Below the pieces are notes generated by a model, which made no database searches, was not told the DNA's origin, and saw only the letters and a list, made by a program, of their open reading frames with translations. Positions 57,226-64,000 of a stretch of DNA of 64,000 bases are shown here, piece by piece. A program made the position numbers and the translations under genes. Every line of letters starts with the position of its first letter. Within the stretch, counting starts at the first letter, position 1. Origin of the DNA: Falciphora oryzae (lineage: Eukaryota > Ascomycota > Sordariomycetes > Magnaporthales > Magnaporthaceae); NCBI GenBank assembly GCA_000733355.1, contig JNVV01000063.1, positions 153,669 to 217,668 of the forward strand. The letters are read 5' to 3'.

Positions 57226-59195
57226 TTACAGATCGCGCTCCGATGGCGCGGCTCCTTCAATAGCCGGCAGCCCACTGGTGCCCTGTCTCTTGAAGACTTT
57301 CTCGTGCACCAGCCGCTGGTCCGTAACGTGCTCCTGGTCCATGTCGTACTCCTTGACGAAGAGGTGCACCAGCAGCGCGACCCCGGACAGGCCACACATA
57401 GTAGCCCAGATGACCCGGAACGAGCGGGCCAGCGCCCGCCGGAGCACCACCGCAAGGTGCGAGTCGGCTGGCATGTCCCTAAGGCGGGCGACCAGCGCGA
57501 CGGCTCCACCGTGCGGAAGCCCGCCGGGAGGCAGCAGCGCCACGACGGCTGGGTCCGCGAGCTCGACGGCCATGCGGTTCTCAAGAATAGAGCCCCCGAC
57601 GGCGACGCCCGCCGCCTGCCCGAAGGACCGGAAAAAAAGAACGAGGGTGGCGGCCATGGCGACGTCGGCCTGCGGGACCGACGCCTGTAGCGCCAGCGCG
57701 ATGGACGGGAAGAGCAGGCCCATGCCCAGGCCGGCCACGGCGCTGAGGAAGATCCACTGCGGGACGGTCGTGTCGGCGTCGAGAAGCACCTGCAGCCCGA
57801 GCCCGAGCGTGCTTAGCGCCCAGCCGGCCCACAAGGCCCAGCGGTACCGGCCCGAGAGTCCCACCGCGACACCGACGGCCATGGCCGCCGGCACGACGGT
57901 GGCCGTCTGCGGCAGGGCGGCGACGCCCGCCACGAGCGGGGAGTAGCCCTTGACCGCCTGGTAGTACTCGGGCATGTAGAATACGAGACTGTAGAGCACC
58001 AGGCCGTGCGCGAAGCTCCCCGCGTAGACCGCCGACGTGGACCAGTTCCTAAAAATGTGTATTGGGATAAATGGGGACGAGGCGACGCGCTTCTCGTAGA
58101 AGGCCACGGCGGAGAGACCCACAGCACCCACCAGAAGGGGCACGAGCGTGTTCCAGCTGTCCCAGGGGAACTGGGTGCCTCCCCAGGTCACGGGGATCAG
58201 GAAAGAGGTGACGGAGCCGATGAAGAGGCCCGAGCCGATGTAGTCGATTCTCCGCAGCTTGGACCAGAGCGAGCCGGGCTGCCGGGTCAAGTTGAGGAAG
58301 ACCCCCACACCTGCCAGGCCTATTCCGATGATGGGCAGGTTGAGCCTTGGGTAGAGCAATGTCAGTCACACGGGTTTGGTTTGGGTCGAACATTGACATT
58401 GCCAACTGGAAAGCGAAAGTTCGTACCAGAATATCCACCGCCACTGCCCGGCATCAGCACAGGCGCCACCGATAATCGGCCCCGTGGTGCTCCCGAGAGC
58501 CCAGACGATGCTTATGAGGGCGTAAAACTTGCCCCTGTCCCGGAGCGGCACCAGGTCCGTGATCAGCACGGTGGTCAGGCCCAAGACGCCCCCGCCGCCT
58601 AGCCCCTGGACGACGCGGCCGGCGATCATGACGGTGTAGTTCTGCGCGACAGCGCAGGCCGCAGACCCGCCCGCAAAGACGACCAGCGCGGCAAGCAGTA
58701 TGGGGCGCCGGCCCAGCGCGTCGCTGAGGGATGCCCATAAGAGAAGCACCACGGTACAGGCCAGCAGGTAGGACGTCCCCGCCCAGGAGGCCTCGAGCTG
58801 GCCGCCGCCTATGGACTCTGTGATGGCCTGAACGCGTGATTTTTATCGCCATCGTCAGTCAGCTCATGAGTCGATACATTCCCACCTGTTCGGTCCTCCC
58901 TCGCTCTTGCAGCCTGCATAACACGTACCGGGAGCGCGACCGACAGGGTCGTGGCATCAAGGGACGCCGCCAGGTTGGTCAGGGCAATGGCCCAGAAGGC
59001 TGACCAGAAACGCGGGCCAAGACTCTGCTGCTGGGGCTTCTCCGGCGGCGGCGGCGGCTCCTGTGGCTGTTTGGGGGACCGAGGACCACCCGGATCAGGA
59101 CCCTCTCGGGCCTCCCTGAGGTTGGTGCCCGGTCCGGCCACCTCTGCGGCCCTGGCGATAGCGGGGGCCGTTTCTGACTCTTTCTCCCCGTCTAT
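57226..59195 (-). CDS. MFS drug/metabolite efflux transporter, no in-frame ATG
   Basis: Three exons on the minus strand, up to 58929, 58827-58427 and 58345-57226, with donors GTACGT and GTACGA. From 59195 they give 595 codons. A Pro-rich cytosolic N-terminus leads into TM1 (FWSAFWAIALTNLAASLDAT). Motif A is LSDALGRRP, and the antiporter motif C is seen in GSTTGPIIGG. About 14 membrane helices are expected, as in DHA2-type drug exporters. The expected start codon at 59195-59193 is ATA (before DGEKESETAP). No ATG exists in this frame downstream to TM1, nor upstream to a TGA near 59240. Either the start was lost, or an unseen 5' exon exists. The gene is divergent from the P450 pseudogene and would fit as its metabolite exporter. 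Confidence 0.8.
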
Positions 59196-59782
59196 TGGAG
59201 TCCCCCGAAGGTAAAAAGAAGAGAGGCCCTTTGCCCGTCAATCGAAGCGTCAAATACCTCGGCGCAAACCGCTGAGAGAAGCAACGGTGTCAGCGGTGAA
59301 TAGAGAGGAGAGACTGAAAGCTCCCAGGCAGTCACGCCGTCTGACGGTCGGTTAGAGAAGGTCGGAAGTGCCGAGGAGAGTGGGTGCGGGTATAAATATT
59401 GGAATGTGTGTGTGTGTGTCATATCGGAACTTCCGATTTGGCCCGCCGATCAGCGAGCGACTAGGGGTAGAGGTGACTGGACTCTTTGCCGGACCAGCAG
59501 GTCGTTGCATGTACGGCACCGAATTTCACTCCGCCTCCGCTTCCGACGGCGGCGGGTCTGCGTTCAAGTCCCGATATCGTACTACCTAGAGGATGAAACT
59601 TGCGTCAGCCGACCTGTTGGAAATCACATTTTGGCCGAGAATAATTGCATGGTTTCGCATCCCATTATCTTGGCTATGGGCTGTGGTTCTTGACGCTAAA
59701 ACTGGACTTTGCAAAGGCAGGGCTACTTTCCTCGCTTTCAATCTCTTTTCCAGAAAGAGAGAGAAAGAGAGACACCGTCACC
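59196..59782. promoter_or_regulatory. 587-bp bidirectional region between MFS and P450
   Basis: Contains TATAAATA at 59391-59398 on the plus strand, directly followed by a (GT)7 run at about 59405-59418. The TATA box is about 390 nt before the P450 ATG. No other element recognised. Confidence 0.45.
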
Positions 59783-61651
59783 ATGGCGGCCTGGAACCTC
59801 ACCCTCACCATCCTCCTCCTCGTCGGCCCCGCAGCCCTTCTGGGACTATGGCTCACCTGGACTCGGCTCACCCTCGCGCTGCGTCGCAGACGCCTCGCGG
59901 ACGCGCACGGGTGCCGCCCGGCTCCCAGCGCGGATGGCTGGGACCCCGTCATGGGCCTCGACAACTTCCTGCGCCTGACGCTGGCCTCCCGGGAGAGCCG
60001 CTTCCTGGAGTTTTGGCAGCGCGACATGTTTGGGCGCCACGGGAAGACCTTCTCGGTCGCCCTAATGGGCAATCGCCTACTCTTCACGACGGAGCCTCAA
60101 AACATCCAGGCCGTGCTGGCGACTCGCTTCGCCGACTTTGACATTGGGCAGCGCCGCCGCGACAACTCGGCCGATGTCGTGGGTGTGGGCGTCTTCAATG
60201 CCGATGGCGCCGTGTGGGAGCATGCCCGCGCTGCCGTCCGACCAAATCTAGTGCGGAAGCAGTTTGATGACCTGGTGCTTTTCGAGAAGCGCTTCCGCAT
60301 CTGGAGAGATGGGCTGCCGCGGGGCCCTGGACCCGTCGACCTTCAGGAGTGGGCGTTTCGCTATGTGTGTTTTTTTTTTTTTCTTTTACTCCGAGTGTTG
60401 AATTGGCCCAATATCCAGTCGGGTGTGCCTAATGCTCATGAAACCCACACAAAACACACAAACCCTCGACGTCGGGACAGAGTTCCTCTTGGACCGGTCG
60501 GCGGGGGTGCTCCACCCCGAGGCGGCCAACTCTAGGCCAAAAGTTCGGCTGGGCCTTCAACGTCGGCGTCGACAGCGTGTCGCAGCGCATACGCATGGGG
60601 GCCCTGGCGCCCCTGTACTATAACCCCGACCTCAAGGGCGCCTGCAGGCTGGTGCACGGCTACCTTGACCCCATTGTAGCCGAGGCCGTGGCGCGCGTCG
60701 AGCAGCGCAAAAAAGACGCCGCCGCCGGCGGTGAGAAGGAGGCCGGCGAGGAACCGCAATACACTTTCCTCAACACCCTGGCCAGCGAGGGGATGGACCC
60801 CAAGAAGATCCGGGACCAGCTGTTGAACACTCGTAAGCCCTCTCTCCCCTGCCCGCCCCCTTCCGCTCTGTGCTCCCCCTAAAAGACTGGCACGGCTGAT
60901 GAGCGAGGTTCGTAGTCCTCGCCGCTCGCGACACGTCTGCTTGCCTGATGAGCGTAGCCTTCTTCGAGCTTGCAGCACGGCCCGCGATGCAAGCCAAGCT
61001 ACGCGCCGAGATCCAAACCCACCTGTCCAACAGCACCCTGCCCACCTACGAGGCCCTCAAGAACATGACGTACCTCTCGTGGTTCCTCAAGGAGTGCCTT
61101 CGCCTGTACCCGCCCATCCCGCTCAACATCCGCGTGGCCAACAAGGACACCGTCCTGCCCGTCGGCGGCGGCCCGGATGGCAAAAGTCCTGTTTTTGTCC
61201 CCTGCGGACGCGAGGTCTGCTACCAGGTCTGGTCGACGCACCACCGCGAGGACCTGTGGGGCCCGGATGCGGAGGATTTCCGACCTGAGCGGTGGGGGGA
61301 GACACCACCTCCTGGGCTGGGGTCCCATCATTTCCGTTATGTGCCTTTTAACGCCGGCCCTAGGATTTGTCCCGATTTGTCTTGGCTCGTCTCATGAATA
61401 CCTAGCCACCCATCGCTCGTACCAATTTTTTCGGGGCTCGGTAATGCTGACATGGACACGGCGACGGTGGGAAACTATCAGGTCAGCAGTTTGCGCTGCT
61501 CGAGACGAGCTACGTTATCACGAGGTTCCTGCAGGAGTACTCCGGATTCGAGCCGCCCGAGAAGGACCCGGGTCCCTGGATGGAAAAGCTGACCCTGACG
61601 TGCTCGGTGGGTCAGTGGTCATGGGTAAAGCTTACTAGGAGGTGTGTGTAA
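59783..61651 (+). pseudogene. cytochrome P450, CYP52-like, decayed
   Basis: Exon 1 (59783-60364) is intact, with a membrane anchor and FGRHGKTFSVALMGNRLLF. Intron 1 starts GTGTGT, but the expected acceptor before TLDVGTEFLLDRS at 60462 reads AA, not AG. In exon 2 an extra base near 60531 shifts the frame between HPEAAN and the next block (QKFGWAFNVGVDS). The intron 60833-60915 is normal. Exon 3 has I-helix AARDTSACL, the ExxR motif KECLRLYPP, and FRPERWGE. At the haem site FNAGPRIC the reading continues into a stop at 61395-61397, because the expected donor at 61375 reads ATTTGT instead of GTTTGT. Its acceptor at 61481 and the last exon ([20 protein letters not shown]) remain. CYP52-type enzymes hydroxylate alkanes or fatty acids; here the function is probably lost. 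Confidence 0.78.
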
Positions 61652-61824
61652 ATAACCAGGGGGAGCCGCGGGCGGGAGGAGCCGCCCGGGAGCGGCTTAC
61701 AGTTGAACCGCGGAAAGATTGTCACCTGGGTCGACTCTGTATTTGGACAAGACGGGAAATTCGTTGCCTGGGGGAGAATCGGGGGCTTCGAACAGGTAAA
61801 TTGTTCGTGTTTGAGTCTGCAAAC

Positions 61825-62817
61825 TCATTTCCTCAAAGCTTGGCCCGTATCTCCGCCTCGGTCCCCTCGGGTACGGCTGGCAGCTTCCACCCGCCCTCCC
61901 ACGCTTCCACGATGGCGGCCCACCCAGTACCGGTGCGCGCCCTCAATGATTAGCGCACAGTGCGGCGCCGACCGAAACAGCACCGCGCCGACCTTGTCCC
62001 TACCAAAGTTGCTCTGAGCCTCGCGCGCGTGCGACACCACATCATTGACGCTCACCATAGCATCACCCGCGCTGAAGAGGTACAGCCGCCGTACGTCCTG
62101 CCCGAAAAGAGTGGGGCCATTGAGCTCGGCGCGGAGCTCGCGGACAGAGCTCATTAGGCGCGCGTCCTGGAGGGCCTGGATGGCCGAGACGCAGCAGTAC
62201 GTCGCCGCCGTGCCGAGCCAGCGTAGCGGAGGGGAGAGGGAGGGCGGTAAGGACAAAAGGGCAGCGCCGTAGGCTTTCGCAAAGGAGGCGTCGCCGGGGC
62301 AGCAGTCGAACACCACGAGACCCAGCCGGTCGCGCAGGGCTGACGGGAGGGAGGAGTTCAGGAGCTGCGTGGCCATGTTGCTGCCGCCGTTGGAGAAGAC
62401 GTGCAGAAGTACGTCATTTTTTCGGTCCTCGTCCGCAGACAAAGAGGGCAGGACGCTGGCGATGGCGTCGCGGGCTGGCTGGAGGCGGGCGCGCAGGTTC
62501 GCGAAGGAGCGCACAGCCAGATCGGGGAAGACGGTGCGGATCAGCAGCACGGTGATGGACGGCCAGCGGGCCTGGTAGCCCGCCACGTACTTGTTTACGC
62601 GCCGCGTTGTCGCGCCTCCGAGCCAGGTGCATAGGATTACGAGAGCGGGCGGCGGCGGTGGGCCATGGTGTTGAACGAGTGGTGGTGTGGGGGTCTCTCC
62701 TCGGAACAGAAAGGTGTTGTTGCCTAGCTCCAACGCCTTTTCGCCTGCCGGATCAACCTCGGGCTGCGGCTGCGGCGATTCGGAGCTGGGCGACCCTGCT
62801 GAGTAGGGCCCTGGCAT
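61825..62817 (-). CDS. PaxU/DUF829-type alpha/beta hydrolase-like protein, C-terminal frameshift
   Basis: Single exon of 330 codons from ATG 62817. LVILCTWLGGATTRRVNKY, then VLLHVFSNGGSN (nucleophile-elbow-like), RLGLVVFDCCPG, RLYLFSAGDAMV and APHCALIIEGAHRYW follow the order of the PaxU/TMEM53 (DUF829) family. After HRYW the frame gives an Arg/Gly-rich tail. In the neighbouring frame the family-like end (AIVEAWEGGWKL to EIRAKL and a stop near 61828) is still readable, so one extra G:C pair near 61919-61921 probably shifted the frame. PaxU lies in the paxilline cluster, but its reaction is not known. Next to an MFS gene and a P450 this suggests a metabolite cluster remnant. The core of the protein is otherwise intact. 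Confidence 0.75.
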   Translation of the reverse strand: MPGPYSAGSPSSESPQPQPEVDPAGEKALELGNNTFLFRGETPTPPLVQHHGPPPPPALVILCTWLGGATTRRVNKYVAGYQARWPSITVLLIRTVFPDLAVRSFANLRARLQPARDAIASVLPSLSADEDRKNDVLLHVFSNGGSNMATQLLNSSLPSALRDRLGLVVFDCCPGDASFAKAYGAALLSLPPSLSPPLRWLGTAATYCCVSAIQALQDARLMSSVRELRAELNGPTLFGQDVRRLYLFSAGDAMVSVNDVVSHAREAQSNFGRDKVGAVLFRSAPHCALIIEGAHRYWVGRHRGSVGGRVEAASRTRGDRGGDTGQALRK

Positions 62818-64000
62818 CGTAGCCCTGGCCTATCCCGGCGTGTCGACTGGTGGAAGTTATGATCTGACGGGAGGTAGGAATACGGACGAGGGAGAATTGA
62901 GCTGGGTACCTATGTGGGTGAGTGGGCGGCCTTAGGGCCTTATCGGCTGGGCTGACCAGGAGCGTGCGGGTTCCGTGATGGGGAACCCCATGGGGCCAAG
63001 TTTAGCGAGCGCTGTGCCCAGCAAGCGGACCAAGCAAATGAAAAGGGGCACCTAGAGAGTGGCCGGCGGCGCAGCTGACGTTGGCTGCTTTTTGCTTTTG
63101 CCGTTAGCATAGCCGCCCTCAATCGGCAATGCTACCCCACCGCACTGCAGACGGGTGGGCTGGCCGGCTGGCTGCCTGCCTGCTGTGCCCTCTGGTGGTG
63201 TCGATATTCGACGCCAACGGTCGGGAATGCAGATGGAATGGAGGCTCGCCTATGCGGGCTGGCGGCGTGCCGAGTGGTGCTGGCAAGAGTGGATCGATTC
63301 TTAAGAGGCGCGAACAGTACAAGCACGGTGTTGCAGCAAGCAGCCACTCCGGCACACTGCCAAAAGTGAATCCACTGTGCTTTACTTGTGCGGCCTTAAA
63401 ACGTCTCGCACGAATCGGCCCTCCGGGGATATAGTTGGGTTATTGATTCGTCGTTTTTCCAGCGATTCGTCGTTTTTTAGTAGCCTCTTTGCCCACTCAA
63501 ATTGGCGGGAAATCAAAAGCGCAGAGAATAGTCTGCTAAATCTGCAGTTTATTCACTGAATCCCCCGCCAAGCTTTGACAGGTGGGGTGTACACCAACAC
63601 TGCAACACAAGGTGCTCCAAAACCAACATCAATTAGGCCAAGACGGCAACTCGACCCGGCGCAGGCCCGCCCCGAGAAACAACAGGTGCATCCAGCCAGC
63701 CAGCCAGCCATGCTCCAAATAACATAATACATGTATTGATGCCGTACAGTGGGAGGACAAAAGTATCGCTTCGATTTTTTTTGGCCCCGCAACCCCGCCG
63801 CGCGTTCTCATCAATCCCACCAGCACAATTGCGGAAGCGTGGTATATAAAGTATTGAAAAAAAAAATACGTACGTAATCTACTGCTTTTGTTTATTTACG
63901 TACCCAAATTTTGTGTAAATTTAGATAGAATTAACTGTGCAGCTTTGCGTTGAAATAGAGGGTTGATTTTGAGGGTGGTGTGGAAAATTGAAAACGAAGC
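62818..64000. other. 1.2 kb right-end non-coding stretch
   Basis: GC content falls towards the right edge. Short simple repeats are seen: two copies of GATTCGTCGTTTTT near 63447 and 63469, and (CCAG)n at about 63692-63710. ACGTACGTAATC near 63869-63880, followed by AT-rich DNA, could be the end of a mobile element running out of the window. No gene seen. Confidence 0.4.

Noticed and set aside
56834..57946. 370-codon plus-strand open frame
   Set aside because: Most of it is antisense to the MFS transporter, which has recognisable family motifs; the upstream part has no homology I can see.

Overview
The window is filamentous-fungal nuclear DNA, most likely a Pezizomycotina ascomycete of the Sordariomycetes/Sordariales type. 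Genes are GC-rich and carry short introns (about 50-120 nt) with GTRNGT donors, CTRAY branch sites and CAG/TAG acceptors. Several predicted secreted proteins carry Kex2-type KR sites, and AT-rich degenerate repeat islands lie between gene-rich blocks. Exon borders below were worked out by hand from splice consensus and reading-frame continuity. All family names come from recognising motifs; no search was run.

Left block (1-4.1 kb): a partial NUDIX hydrolase, a five-exon UstYa/DUF3328-type oxidase (minus) and, divergently, a secreted Tyr-rich repeat protein with Kex2 sites. The last two are the best candidate in the window for an undescribed system, a RiPP-like precursor and enzyme pair. Block 5.1-14.1 kb is housekeeping: NOP10 and NOB1 (convergent, both ribosome biogenesis) and a kinesin-3 motor of the UncA/Unc104 type. 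From 15.9 to 25.2 kb come a small secreted But2-like protein, a gamma-tocopherol-methyltransferase-like SAM methyltransferase, a secreted alkaline phosphatase and a CutC-family protein, separated by long intergenic stretches. 25.3-27.9 kb holds no gene I can support. At 27.9-30.2 kb sits a three-exon gene with a SANT/Myb-like N-terminus and a very long Ala/Ser/Thr/Pro/Gly repeat tail.

32.2-50.6 kb is a dense conserved core: GEP4 (cardiolipin pathway phosphatase), ORC2, aspartate kinase (HOM3), mitochondrial ABC half-transporter MDL1, RTT103 (Pol II CTD-interacting), clathrin light chain, a cytochrome c oxidase subunit 7-like gene with a 5-nt first coding exon, and a GYP1-type Rab GAP whose N-terminus seems to need 16-nt and 10-nt microexons.

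50.6-64 kb looks like a decaying accessory region. It holds a PD-(D/E)XK nuclease-like gene with two compensating frameshifts around its catalytic core, a WW-like protein, a Cys-rich secreted protein with a disturbed 5' end, LTR-like and 27-bp tandem repeats, an MFS transporter with no in-frame ATG, a cytochrome P450 with lost splice sites and a +1 frameshift, and a PaxU/DUF829 hydrolase with a C-terminal frameshift. The MFS, P450 and DUF829 genes resemble the remnant of a secondary-metabolite cluster. Because several defects are single-base indels, assembly error must be excluded before calling them pseudogenes. No tRNA, rRNA or CRISPR array was found.
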